From: an uncultured Ruminococcus sp.
Lineage (GTDB): Bacteria; Bacillota; Clostridia; Oscillospirales; Ruminococcaceae
NCBI GenBank assembly: GCA_910579955.1
Contig: CAJTWE010000019.1
Location: forward strand, 1-46,937
Direction of reading: 5' to 3'
DNA: 46,937 nt
The notes under the pieces are model-generated. The model ran no database searches. It was not told the DNA's origin and saw only the letters and a list, made by a program, of their open reading frames with translations. This document shows positions 1-9,259 of the stretch, in pieces (positions within the stretch are counted from its first letter, which is position 1; every line of letters begins with the position of its first letter). Made by a program: the position numbers and the translations under genes.

Positions 1-981
1 TTCGTACTTGCATATAATCATGAAAAATATATTAAAAATGCCTTGGATGGTTTTATATTGCAAAAGACAAATTTTAAATATGAAGTAATTGTTCACGATG
101 ATGCATCTACTGATCATACTGCTAGTATAATAAAAGAATACGAAGAAAAGTATCCTGATATTATTAAGCCAATTTATCAAACAGAAAATCAATATCAAAA
201 GGGTGTCAATAAAATGAAGCTTTTTTTGCTTCCAAAAGCAAAAGGAAAATTTATTGCTTTTTGTGAAGGCGATGATTATTGGTCGGAGCCAAATAAGTTG
301 CAGAAACAATATGAAGTTATGGTAAAGTATCCAAATTGTTCAATTTGTTTTCATAAAACAAGGATTATTTCTGAAAATGGTAATCCCACAAATGCATCTT
401 TTCCTAGATGTGATAAAATAAAATCAGGAATCATTGAAAGAAATGAATATTTATCACTAGTTTTATATACGCAGACACTATATCAATTACAATTTCATCT
501 TTCGAGTATTATGATTCCTATAGAAATTTATAAACAATACATTTATAATTTGCCTTCATATAGAAAAGAGATGGATGTTGGTGATTTGCCACTTTTTTTA
601 TACATGGGGCTACATGGAGATGCGTATTATATAGATACTGAAATGTCATGTTATCGTTCATTATCTGTTGGTAGTTGGAATGCACAAAATCAAGATATTA
701 CAAAAAAGATTTTACATTTGGAAAAAGAAATTAATGGATTGCAAGCATTCGACAAGTACTCGGATTATATTGTACATGAAAGTGTTGAAAAAGGAATTAA
801 TAATAGAAGATTTGCAATTTATAGGATAAGTGGAAATTTGACTAAAATGAGGCAGATGAAAGAATTTTATAAGATGTTAACCTATAAAGAACGCTTGAAA
901 TACTATATGCTCTATTATATGCCTAATTTGTGTAAGACTTTAAAATCGATAGCAAATAGAAGGAAAAACTATGGAAAATAA
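1..981 (+). CDS. Glycosyltransferase family 2 (5' end outside the window)
   Basis: The reading frame is open from base 1, so the true start lies upstream; a TTG at 43 is inside the conserved N-terminal strand. The first residues read FVLAYNHEKYI, typical of a GT-A glycosyltransferase start. VHDDASTDHT gives the nucleotide-binding Asp pair and FCEGDDYW the metal-binding DxD-like motif. The enzyme should transfer a sugar from an NDP-sugar to a lipid-linked repeat unit at the inner face of the membrane; donor and acceptor cannot be read. The basic C-terminus (LKYYMLYYMPNLCKTL) may touch the membrane. Its last 11 bases overlap the flippase gene, so the two are translationally linked. Confidence 0.9.
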   Translation, partial: FVLAYNHEKYIKNALDGFILQKTNFKYEVIVHDDASTDHTASIIKEYEEKYPDIIKPIYQTENQYQKGVNKMKLFLLPKAKGKFIAFCEGDDYWSEPNKLQKQYEVMVKYPNCSICFHKTRIISENGNPTNASFPRCDKIKSGIIERNEYLSLVLYTQTLYQLQFHLSSIMIPIEIYKQYIYNLPSYRKEMDVGDLPLFLYMGLHGDAYYIDTEMSCYRSLSVGSWNAQNQDITKKILHLEKEINGLQAFDKYSDYIVHESVEKGINNRRFAIYRISGNLTKMRQMKEFYKMLTYKERLKYYMLYYMPNLCKTLKSIANRRKNYGK

Positions 982-2422
982 AAATGTAATCTCAAATTTG
1001 ATTTGGCGTTTTATGGAGCGTTGTGGCGCACAGGGTGTAACGTTTATAGTTTCAATCGTGCTTGCACGATTGCTGGATCCTACCGTATACGGTACAGTAG
1101 CACTTGTAACTGTGTTTACTACCATAATGCAGGTTTTTGTAGATAGTGGCATGGGAAATGCATTGATACAGAAAAAAGATGCAGATGATCTTGACTTTTC
1201 AAGTGTATTCTATTTCAATATCATTGTTTGTACAATGCTTTATTTGTTAATGTTCATTGCTGCACCGTTTATAGCATCATTTTATAAAATGCCTGAACTT
1301 ACGTCAATTGTCAGAGTTCTGAGTCTTGTGCTTATTATATCAGGTGTAAAGAATGTTCAGCAAGCATATGTTTCAAGAAATATGCTTTTTAAAAAATTCT
1401 TTTTTTCAACTCTTGGAGGCACAATTGGAGCTGCTATAGTCGGCATTGTAATGGCTTATATGGGTTATGGAGTCTGGGCTTTGGTAGCTCAAATGTTATT
1501 TAATACTCTTATTGATACAATAATATTGTGGATAACAGTAAAGTGGCGACCTAAAATGATGTTTTCTTTTTCAAGATTAAAGTCACTTTTTTCATACGGT
1601 TGGAAACTATTAGTATCCGCTTTGCTAGACACAGTATATAATGACTTAAGACAGTTAATTATAGGCAAAATGTATTCTTCTGACGATTTGGCTTTCTATA
1701 ATCAAGGAAAAAAATTCCCAAATCTAATTGTAACAAATATAAATACTTCTATTGATAGCGTACTTTTGCCTACCATGTCTAAAGAGCAGGATGATTCGGA
1801 ACGTGTGAAGCAGATGACAAGACGTGCAATCAAGACAAGTACATATCTCATGATGCCTATTATGATTGGTCTTGCGGTCTGTGCTGAACCGCTTGTCAGC
1901 TTAATTCTAACAGATAAATGGCTTCCATGTGTTCCATTTTTAAGAATTTTCTGTATAACATACGCTTTCTATCCGATACATACAGCTAATCTTAATGCAA
2001 TAAAGGCAATGGGCAGAAGTGATTTATTTTTAAAGTTGGAGATTATTAAAAAAATAGTTGGCTTGGCTTCTATTGTTATAACTATGTGGTTCGGTGTTAT
2101 GGCTATGGCATATAGTTTGCTTGTTACATCACTTTTAAGTCAAATAATAAATTCATGGCCGAATAAAAAACTTCTTAATTACAGTTATATAGATCAATTG
2201 AAGGATATTTTACCGCAGATCTGCCTATCACTGATGATGGGTGCAATAGCGTTTTTAGTTCAGTTTATTGGTTTGAACAATATATTGACATTATTGATTC
2301 AGATTATTATTTCTGTTGTTGTATATATTTGGGGATCAAAAATTTTTCATATTGATAGTTATAAATACCTTATCGATACAGTAAAAGGGATTTTTAATAA
2401 AAGAAAGAGGAAGGAAGCATAA
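971..2422 (+). CDS. Wzx-type oligosaccharide flippase
   Basis: A 483-residue polytopic membrane protein of the MOP exporter superfamily (lipopolysaccharide biosynthesis/Wzx group). The N-terminus NVISNLIWRFMERCGAQG followed by ARLLDPTVYGTVALV is characteristic of this family, and hydrophobic segments recur along the whole length, consistent with 12-14 helices. It would flip undecaprenyl-linked repeat units across the cytoplasmic membrane. The ATG at 971 overlaps the preceding glycosyltransferase by 11 bases and the ATP-grasp gene follows after 2 bases, so this is a tight operon. No polymerase (Wzy) is visible in the window; it may lie upstream. Confidence 0.9.
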   Translation: MENKNVISNLIWRFMERCGAQGVTFIVSIVLARLLDPTVYGTVALVTVFTTIMQVFVDSGMGNALIQKKDADDLDFSSVFYFNIIVCTMLYLLMFIAAPFIASFYKMPELTSIVRVLSLVLIISGVKNVQQAYVSRNMLFKKFFFSTLGGTIGAAIVGIVMAYMGYGVWALVAQMLFNTLIDTIILWITVKWRPKMMFSFSRLKSLFSYGWKLLVSALLDTVYNDLRQLIIGKMYSSDDLAFYNQGKKFPNLIVTNINTSIDSVLLPTMSKEQDDSERVKQMTRRAIKTSTYLMMPIMIGLAVCAEPLVSLILTDKWLPCVPFLRIFCITYAFYPIHTANLNAIKAMGRSDLFLKLEIIKKIVGLASIVITMWFGVMAMAYSLLVTSLLSQIINSWPNKKLLNYSYIDQLKDILPQICLSLMMGAIAFLVQFIGLNNILTLLIQIIISVVVYIWGSKIFHIDSYKYLIDTVKGIFNKRKRKEA

Positions 2423-2424
2423 AC

Positions 2425-3675
2425 ATGAAAAAGTTATTGATAATAGGTGCAAATCCTGAAACTATCAGCCTTATAGAAAAGGCTAAGCTCATGGGCATAA
2501 AAACATATGTTACAGACTATAACAAGATAACCTATGCTAAAAAATTTGCTGATGTTCCATGTAATGTTGATGGAATGGATGTAGATGGACTTGTTGAACT
2601 TGTTAAATCCGAGAATATTGACGGTGTGCTTGTAGGCGTTGCCGAAGCACTTATTCCATCATATTGTAAGGTTTGTGAGATACTTAATTACCCATGTTTT
2701 GCATCTATGGATCAATTTGAAATAATGATATCTAAAGATAATTTTAAAAATACCTGTCGCAAGTATAATGTTCCCGTTGTTCCGGAATTTTCAATTGATA
2801 ATTTGGATGCTGTTGAGTATCCAGTTGTTGTAAAGCCGGTGGACAGTTCAAGTTCAAAGGGTATTTCAATTTGTCAAAATCGTGAAGAATTGGATGTGGC
2901 TATTGAAAAGGCACTTAGTTTTTCTGTACGTAAAAAGCTTCTCATTGAAAAATATATGTCAGGACTTGAGGTTATTATTTACTATGTAATTCAGAACGGT
3001 AACCCTGTTATGGTTGCAATGTGCGATAGATATACAAGTAAAGAACAAAAGGGTATCACACAGCTTCCTTCTGCATATATTTTTCCATCAAAACATATGG
3101 AACGTTACAAAAACGAAGTTGATGAAAAGGTCAAAAATATGCTTAGAGGCATGAACGTAGAAAACGGCGTACTTTTCCTTCAATCATTTATTGAAGATGG
3201 TTCTGTCTATATTTATGAACCTGGATTCCGTCTTAATGGTGCACAGGAACATATGATAGTATCTGAGCTTACAGGAATTGACACAAAGGAACTTCTTATT
3301 AATTATGCACTTAACGGAAAGATGAGTGATAAGGATATCAATACACTTGCTGATCCATATTTTCATGGTGCATGGGCTTGTAAACTCTCTCCTCTTGTAA
3401 AGGAAGGTAAGATTAGTTGTATTTCAGGCATTGATAAGATCAGAAGATTTAACGGCGTAGTTGCTGTTAATCCTAATTATGAAAATGGTGATATTGTTGC
3501 CGGTCTTGGAACGCAGCGTCAGATGGCAGCAAATATATTTATTGTTGCACCTACTCCAGAACTTCTTAAAGAAAGAGTAGATGCTGTTATTTCAGAATTC
3601 AAAGTAACAGGTGAAAATGGTGATAATATGCTTCTGCTTCCGTTTGATACCGAAATTATTAATACCGAATATTAA
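2425..3675 (+). CDS. ATP-grasp ligase of the polysaccharide operon
   Basis: A 416-residue protein with a pre-ATP-grasp Rossmann-like N-terminus (KKLLIIGANPETISLIEKA) and an ATP-grasp core: PVVVKPVDSSSSKGIS is the phosphate-binding lysine and small-residue loop, LLIEKYMSGLEV the adenine-side strand, and FIEDGSVYIYEPGFRLNGA the metal-ligand region. This family joins a carboxylate, activated as acyl phosphate, to an amine or thiol. GGAAGG at 2411-2416 precedes the ATG. Lying between a flippase and an adenylate-forming enzyme, and two genes before a sugar aminotransferase, it may attach an amino acid or other acid to an amino sugar. That substrate is inference only. Confidence 0.82.
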   Translation: MKKLLIIGANPETISLIEKAKLMGIKTYVTDYNKITYAKKFADVPCNVDGMDVDGLVELVKSENIDGVLVGVAEALIPSYCKVCEILNYPCFASMDQFEIMISKDNFKNTCRKYNVPVVPEFSIDNLDAVEYPVVVKPVDSSSSKGISICQNREELDVAIEKALSFSVRKKLLIEKYMSGLEVIIYYVIQNGNPVMVAMCDRYTSKEQKGITQLPSAYIFPSKHMERYKNEVDEKVKNMLRGMNVENGVLFLQSFIEDGSVYIYEPGFRLNGAQEHMIVSELTGIDTKELLINYALNGKMSDKDINTLADPYFHGAWACKLSPLVKEGKISCISGIDKIRRFNGVVAVNPNYENGDIVAGLGTQRQMAANIFIVAPTPELLKERVDAVISEFKVTGENGDNMLLLPFDTEIINTEY

Positions 3676-3709
3676 ATCGTTTCTTTAATCGATTTTGGAG
3701 GGTAAGGAT

Positions 3710-5023
3710 ATGAGTTTTGATGGTTTTTGTAAAAGAACATTATATTGGACAAATGATTTTTTTCATGACAAAAAAGTAAGAAAGCATTATGATGAAATCA
3801 AAAAAGTTATGGATGATTCAGAAAAAGGAAAAGAGATACAGTTATCTAATCTAAGCAAACTTCTTGATCATGCAACTCAATATTCAGAATTTTATAAAAA
3901 GTATAGAGGCAAAAGTTTATACGAGTTTCCAATAGTTAACAAAACAAAACTAATTAAAAATTATGACAATATATCTGTTCCTATAAAAAACATTCCTGAG
4001 CAGGAAACAGAAAATATTCATCTACAAAAGACAAGCGGTTCTACGGGTACTCCATTTGCAATATTTCAGGATTCAAGAAAACGGCATAGAAGAGTAGCTG
4101 AATTGAAATATTTTGGAGAAAGCGTTGGATTTAAATCTCATGAAAAACTTGCTCAATGTAGAATATGGACAAACTGGCAAAGTAAAACAAAGTCGCAATC
4201 TTTTAAAGAAAACATCTTTCCAATTAATGTTAGCAAGATGGACGATGAAACATTAAATGAATTGTGCCTTACTGTGAAGAAAAATAAAATTATCGCTATC
4301 AGAGCATATGCAAGCTGGTACGATAATTTGCTTGATTATTTTTTATCAGGTAAAGGTGATATTACTTTGTTGAAAACAATAAAAGTTATGTTTTCAACAT
4401 CAGAGGCTCTGAATGTTGTAACTAAAGAACAATTTATGAATAAATATAATATTCCTATAGTAGAATGTTACGCCAACGAAGAAGCAGGAATAATGGCACA
4501 TCAGCATATTGATGATAGTATTTATTATCTTAATCATGCAAGTTATATTTTTGAAATTCTTAAACTTGATGAAGACGTGCCAGCTGAATATGGTGAATTG
4601 GGCAGAATTGTGATCACAGATTTATATAATTATGCTTTTCCATTGATTAGATATGATACAGGGGATACGGCAATTTTGCAAAAAGGAAACAAAAATACGA
4701 ATGGTTGGGATTATTTAGAAAAATTATATGGACGTAGGCTTGATTTGATATATGATACAAAGGGAAATCCTACGCATCCAATGAATTTTGCACGAATCTT
4801 AAAAAATCTTCCGGGAATAGCTCAGTGGCAGTTTGTTCAAAAAGATAAAACAGTTTATGAGCTTAGAATTAATACTAGGGAAGATTTTAATGAAAAAAGA
4901 ACGTTATCTGAAGTCATTTCTATTATTGGTGAAGACGCAGATTTTACAATTAAATATGTTGATGAGATTCCTGTACTTGCTTCTGGCAAAAGAAAGCCTG
5001 TTATCTGCGAATATAAAAAATAA
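3710..5023 (+). CDS. CapK/PaaK-like adenylate-forming enzyme
   Basis: A 437-residue member of the phenylacetate-CoA ligase/CapK family. The motif KTSGSTGTPF is the AMP-forming phosphate loop, YANEEAG matches the A5-type segment and RYDTGD the ribose-binding aspartate region. The frame is open up to a TTG at 3695, but ATG 3710 is chosen because GGAGGG sits at 3697-3702 with good spacing. CapK-like proteins occur in capsule and exopolysaccharide clusters without a settled reaction; they probably activate a carboxylic acid as an adenylate. Next to the ATP-grasp, aminotransferase and acyltransferase genes, it fits a role in decorating a sugar. Confidence 0.82.
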   Translation: MSFDGFCKRTLYWTNDFFHDKKVRKHYDEIKKVMDDSEKGKEIQLSNLSKLLDHATQYSEFYKKYRGKSLYEFPIVNKTKLIKNYDNISVPIKNIPEQETENIHLQKTSGSTGTPFAIFQDSRKRHRRVAELKYFGESVGFKSHEKLAQCRIWTNWQSKTKSQSFKENIFPINVSKMDDETLNELCLTVKKNKIIAIRAYASWYDNLLDYFLSGKGDITLLKTIKVMFSTSEALNVVTKEQFMNKYNIPIVECYANEEAGIMAHQHIDDSIYYLNHASYIFEILKLDEDVPAEYGELGRIVITDLYNYAFPLIRYDTGDTAILQKGNKNTNGWDYLEKLYGRRLDLIYDTKGNPTHPMNFARILKNLPGIAQWQFVQKDKTVYELRINTREDFNEKRTLSEVISIIGEDADFTIKYVDEIPVLASGKRKPVICEYKK

Positions 5024-5038
5024 CGGAGATGTTTTAAA

Positions 5039-6160
5039 ATGTCAAATAAAATTTTAGTAACCCGTTCCTCAATGCCCGACTATGAGGAATATTGTGAAGA
5101 AATCAAAGAATTGTGGGACAGCCACTGGCTGACAAATATGGGTGTAAAGCACAAGCAGCTTCAGGCAGAACTTGAAAAAATGCTTGATGTACCTCATGTA
5201 ACTTTATATACAAACGGACATCTTGCACTTGAAAATGTAATTGCTGCAATGAATCTTCCAAAGAGCGGAGAGGTTATCACAACACCTTTCACATTTGCAT
5301 CAACAACACATGCTATTGTCAGAAATGGTTTAACTCCTGTTTTTTGTGATGTAAATGAAAATGATTATACTATTGATGTTACAAAAATAGAAGATTTGAT
5401 TACTGGTAAGACTTGCGCAATTATACCTGTTCATGTATATGGCAATATGTGTGCTGTAGAAGAAATTGAGAAAATTGCAAAGAAGTATGATTTGAAAGTT
5501 ATCTATGATGCAGCACACGCATTTGGCGTTGAGTATAAAGGAAAATCAAGTGCTTCATTCGGTGATGCATCAATGTTCAGTTTTCATGCAACTAAAGTTT
5601 TCAATACGATTGAAGGCGGTGCTGTTTGTTTTCATGATGACAATCTGGTTCAGAAACTTAATGACCTGAAAAATTTCGGTATTCATGGGCCTGAAGAAGT
5701 TGCATATATAGGTGGAAATGCTAAAATGAATGAATTTCAGGCTGCAATGGGAATTTGCAATCTAAAGCATCTTGAATCTGAAATTGCTAAACGTAAGGCA
5801 GTTGTTGAGAGATATCGTAGTAATCTTAAAAATATTGATGGCATTAAACTGTGCGGTGTTCAGGCTGATGTAAAATCAAACTATGCGTATTTCCCTGTAG
5901 TTTTTGATGAAAAGATTTTTGGTGCATCAAGAAATGAAATATTTGATGTTCTTGCTGAAAATGGCATTGGTGCAAGAAAATATTTTTATCCTCTTACCAA
6001 CACATTTGAGTGTTTTAATGGTAAATATAATGTTAATGATACACCTGTTGCTCTTCATATAAGTAAACGTGTTCTTACTTTGCCACTCTATGCTGATCTA
6101 AGCTTGGATGATGTTGATAGAATCTGTGATATAATACTCAGATGTAAGAAGGGAATATAA
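5039..6160 (+). CDS. DegT/DnrJ/EryC1/StrS sugar aminotransferase
   Basis: A 373-residue PLP-dependent aminotransferase of the nucleotide-sugar type. FSFHATKVFNTIEGG contains the Schiff-base lysine, VIYDAAHAFG the aspartate that holds the pyridine nitrogen, and TTPFTFASTTHAIVRNGL and PVHVYGN are family signatures. It transfers an amino group from glutamate to a keto-sugar nucleotide. With rmlA and rmlB downstream, a plausible substrate is dTDP-4-keto-6-deoxyglucose, giving an amino-dideoxy sugar as VioA-type enzymes do; no 3,4-ketoisomerase gene is seen, which argues mildly for 4-amination. GGAG lies about 10 bases before the ATG. Confidence 0.88.
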   Translation: MSNKILVTRSSMPDYEEYCEEIKELWDSHWLTNMGVKHKQLQAELEKMLDVPHVTLYTNGHLALENVIAAMNLPKSGEVITTPFTFASTTHAIVRNGLTPVFCDVNENDYTIDVTKIEDLITGKTCAIIPVHVYGNMCAVEEIEKIAKKYDLKVIYDAAHAFGVEYKGKSSASFGDASMFSFHATKVFNTIEGGAVCFHDDNLVQKLNDLKNFGIHGPEEVAYIGGNAKMNEFQAAMGICNLKHLESEIAKRKAVVERYRSNLKNIDGIKLCGVQADVKSNYAYFPVVFDEKIFGASRNEIFDVLAENGIGARKYFYPLTNTFECFNGKYNVNDTPVALHISKRVLTLPLYADLSLDDVDRICDIILRCKKGI

Positions 6161-6165
6161 AGTGC

Positions 6166-7320
6166 ATGGATAAATTAAATGATTCAAATAAAGGGAAAAC
6201 TCTTATTAAACAGCGTGAATCCAATTTAGAATTATTCCGTATTATTACAATGCTGTTGATTGTAGCACATCATCTTGTAGTGAACTCAGGTTTAACCGAT
6301 ATAGATGGTTCTATTGCAGCTGATCCAATGTCAGGTAAATCTATTTTCTTGCTTATATTGGGTGCTTATGGCAAGATTGGCATAAATTGTTTTGTGATGA
6401 TAACAGGATACTTTATGTGTAAATCGCATATTACAGCAAAGAAATTCACAAAGTTACTCTTGGAAATAATGCTGTACAGAATAATTATCTATTTTATCTT
6501 CATTATAAGTGGATATGAAAATGTTTCATTGATGAATCTGACAAAGTTATTGTTGCCTGTCTCATCTATACAACAGAATTTCACAGGATGCTTTATTACA
6601 TTTTATTTGTTTATCCCATTTTTGAATATATTAATTCGTAATTTAAATGAACGTCAGCATTTTTATTTGCTATTATTAAACTTTTTTACTTATATTTTAT
6701 TTGGAACATTACACGGGAGTGCATTTGGCGTTACTATGAATTATGTTTCATGGTTTATGGTTTTGTATTTTATTGCATCGTATATACGTCTGTATCCAAA
6801 AAAATGGTTCTCTAACAATAAAATTTGTGGTATCTTATTGCTTTTGTCACTTGCTCTCTCAGTAGCAAGTGTAGTAGGATGTACATGGATAGGCACAAAG
6901 CTTAATAAATTCATTCCATTTTATTTTGTTACCGATTCAAATACATTTCTTGCTGTTATTGTTGGAGTATTTGCGTTCTTGTTTTTCAAAAATTTGCACA
7001 TTCCTTGTAACAAGTTTATCAACACTGTTTCAGCTTCTACATTTGGCGTGTTATTGATTCATGCAAATAGTAATACCATGCGTCAATGGCTTTGGCAAGA
7101 TACGCTTGATATTTTGGGACATTATAATGACAAGTATATGCCATTTTATGCAATTGGTTGTGTTTTAGTCATATTTGCTATTTGTATTATTATTGACATA
7201 TTGAGGATCAATTTATTAGAGAAACCATTCTTCAAGTGGTGGGATAACCATTGGAGTAATTTCTATACATCATATAAAAAGAAAGAAGATAAGTTCTTTA
7301 AGAAATTACATATTAAATGA
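6166..7320 (+). CDS. Acyltransferase family 3 membrane protein
   Basis: A 384-residue polytopic protein of the acyltransferase-3 (OafA/WecH-like) family. The start ESNLELFRIITMLLIVAHHLV contains the typical R-x10-H arrangement of the first helix, and about ten hydrophobic segments follow. Such proteins usually O-acetylate surface sugars using acyl-CoA from the cytosol. The basic, lysine-rich C-terminus would be cytoplasmic. The ATG at 6166 lies 5 bases after the aminotransferase stop, with an AAGAAGGG ribosome-binding site. The acceptor sugar is unknown; an N-acyl transfer to the predicted amino sugar is possible but not shown. Confidence 0.85.
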   Translation: MDKLNDSNKGKTLIKQRESNLELFRIITMLLIVAHHLVVNSGLTDIDGSIAADPMSGKSIFLLILGAYGKIGINCFVMITGYFMCKSHITAKKFTKLLLEIMLYRIIIYFIFIISGYENVSLMNLTKLLLPVSSIQQNFTGCFITFYLFIPFLNILIRNLNERQHFYLLLLNFFTYILFGTLHGSAFGVTMNYVSWFMVLYFIASYIRLYPKKWFSNNKICGILLLLSLALSVASVVGCTWIGTKLNKFIPFYFVTDSNTFLAVIVGVFAFLFFKNLHIPCNKFINTVSASTFGVLLIHANSNTMRQWLWQDTLDILGHYNDKYMPFYAIGCVLVIFAICIIIDILRINLLEKPFFKWWDNHWSNFYTSYKKKEDKFFKKLHIK

Positions 7321-7331
7321 GGTATCAGAAA

Positions 7332-8216
7332 ATGAAAGGAATAATTCTCGCTGGCGGTTCGGGCACAAGACTTTATCCGCTAACAAAAGTAACGTCCAAA
7401 CAGCTGCTTCCGGTGTATGATAAGCCGATGATATTTTATCCGCTTTCAACACTTATGCTTGCAGGAATAAGAGAAATTTTGATAATATCAACTCCAACGG
7501 ATACACCACGTTTTCAGGAGCTTCTCGGAGACGGAAGCAGTATGGGAGTACAGCTTTCATATGCGGTTCAGCCTTCTCCTGATGGGCTTGCTCAGGCATT
7601 TATTATAGGTGAAGCGTTTATCGGCGATGAGCCTTGTGCTATGGTTCTCGGAGATAATATTTTCTATGGTGGTTGGTTCAGAAGAAATCTTATTGAGGCA
7701 GTAAAAAATGCAAACCAAGGAAAAGCAACTGTTTTTGGATATTATGTAAGAGATCCTGAAAGATTCGGTATAGTAGAATTTGATAAAAACAGAAATGTTG
7801 TGTCAGTAGAGGAAAAGCCTAAGAATCCAAAATCAAACTATGCAATTACAGGTTTATATTTTTATCCTTCTGGTGTAAGTGAAATGGCAAAGCAGGTAGA
7901 GCCTTCTTCAAGGGGAGAGCTTGAAATAACAGATTTAAATCGTATGTATCTTCAAAATGATGCATTAAAAGTTCAGATTCTTGGCCGTGGATTCGCATGG
8001 CTTGATACTGGCACAATGGAAAGTTTAATGGAAGCGGCTTCATTTGTTCAAACTGTTCAGAACAGACAGGGTGTGGTTATTTCAGCCCCTGAAGAAATTG
8101 CTTACCATGAAAAATGGATTACTCAAGAGCAGCTTATACATACTGCTGAAATGTACGGAAAATCACCATATGGCGAGCATCTTCGCAGAGTTGCAGAAGA
8201 TAAGTTTGTATTTTAA
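7332..8216 (+). CDS. rmlA: Glucose-1-phosphate thymidylyltransferase
   Basis: A 294-residue RmlA. MKGIILAGGSGTRLYPLT is the nucleotide-binding signature, SKQLLPVYDKPMIFYPLS the conserved follow-on, and VLGDNIFYG contains the metal-binding Asp. The enzyme joins dTTP and glucose 1-phosphate to dTDP-glucose in the cytosol. The frame is open from an ATG at 7317 that overlaps the previous stop, but ATG 7332 is preferred: GAGG lies 9 bases before it and the protein then starts as the family does. rmlB follows after 11 bases. rmlC and rmlD are not in the window, so dTDP-rhamnose synthesis cannot be assumed. Confidence 0.95.
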   Translation: MKGIILAGGSGTRLYPLTKVTSKQLLPVYDKPMIFYPLSTLMLAGIREILIISTPTDTPRFQELLGDGSSMGVQLSYAVQPSPDGLAQAFIIGEAFIGDEPCAMVLGDNIFYGGWFRRNLIEAVKNANQGKATVFGYYVRDPERFGIVEFDKNRNVVSVEEKPKNPKSNYAITGLYFYPSGVSEMAKQVEPSSRGELEITDLNRMYLQNDALKVQILGRGFAWLDTGTMESLMEAASFVQTVQNRQGVVISAPEEIAYHEKWITQEQLIHTAEMYGKSPYGEHLRRVAEDKFVF

Positions 8217-8227
8217 GGAGAAAAGAT

Positions 8228-9256
8228 ATGACTATAATAGTTACAGGTGGAGCGGGTTTTATCGGCTCAAACTTTGTTTTTCATATGCTTAATACATATC
8301 CTGACTATAAAATTGTATGTTTGGATAAGCTGACATATGCGGGAAATCTATCAACGCTTGCTCCTGTTATGGACAACCCAAATTTCAGATTTGTAAAGCT
8401 TGATATCTGCGACCGGGAGGGCGTTTATAAACTATTTGAGGAGGAGAATCCAGATATCGTTGTCAACTTTGCAGCAGAATCTCATGTTGACCGTTCTATA
8501 GAGAATCCAGAGATCTTCCTTCAGACAAATATACTTGGCACCCAAGTTCTTATGGATGCCTGCCGCAAGTATGGTATTCAGCGTTATCATCAAGTTTCAA
8601 CTGACGAGGTTTATGGTGATTTGCCTTTTGACAGACCTGACCTCTTTTTCACAGAAGAAACACCGATTCATACCAGTAGTCCATACAGTTCATCTAAAGC
8701 AGGTGCTGACCTTCTTGTAATGGCATATCACAGAACATACGGACTTCCTGTTACAATTTCAAGATGTTCAAACAACTATGGTCCATACCACTTCCCTGAA
8801 AAGCTTATCCCGCTTATGATTGCTAATGCACTTGCTGATAAACCGCTTCCGATTTATGGTGAAGGGCTTAATGTTCGTGATTGGCTTTATGTTGAAGACC
8901 ACTGCCGTGCTATTGATCTTATAATTCACAATGGCAAGGTCGGCGAAGTTTATAATGTAGGCGGACACAATGAAATGAAGAACATCGACATTGTAAAGCT
9001 TATATGCAAAGAACTCGGCAAGCCAGAAAGCCTTATTACTCACATTGCTGACCGTAAGGGTCACGATATGCGTTATGCTATTGACCCAACTAAAATTCAT
9101 AATGAACTCGGCTGGCTTCCTGAAACAAAGTTTGCTGACGGCATAAAGAAGACAATTCAGTGGTATCTTGATAATAAGGAATGGTGGGAAACTATTATTT
9201 CAGGCGAGTATCAGAATTACTATGAAAAGATGTATGGTAACCGTGCAGGGGTGTAA
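8228..9256 (+). CDS. rmlB: dTDP-glucose 4,6-dehydratase
   Basis: A 342-residue extended short-chain dehydrogenase. TGGAGFIGSNFV is the NAD-binding glycine motif, VSTDEVYGDL the catalytic Thr-Asp-Glu segment, and YSSSKAGAD the Tyr-x3-Lys catalytic pair. It converts dTDP-glucose to dTDP-4-keto-6-deoxyglucose, the branch point to rhamnose, fucose and amino-deoxy sugars. The ribosome-binding site AAGGAG overlaps the rmlA stop codon, so the pair is coupled. Its product is the likely substrate of the aminotransferase encoded three genes earlier. Length and motifs are normal. Confidence 0.95.
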   Translation: MTIIVTGGAGFIGSNFVFHMLNTYPDYKIVCLDKLTYAGNLSTLAPVMDNPNFRFVKLDICDREGVYKLFEEENPDIVVNFAAESHVDRSIENPEIFLQTNILGTQVLMDACRKYGIQRYHQVSTDEVYGDLPFDRPDLFFTEETPIHTSSPYSSSKAGADLLVMAYHRTYGLPVTISRCSNNYGPYHFPEKLIPLMIANALADKPLPIYGEGLNVRDWLYVEDHCRAIDLIIHNGKVGEVYNVGGHNEMKNIDIVKLICKELGKPESLITHIADRKGHDMRYAIDPTKIHNELGWLPETKFADGIKKTIQWYLDNKEWWETIISGEYQNYYEKMYGNRAGV

Positions 9257-9259
9257 AAT

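Noticed and set aside
7332..9256. Complete dTDP-rhamnose pathway
   Set aside because: Only rmlA and rmlB are present; rmlC and rmlD are not in the window.
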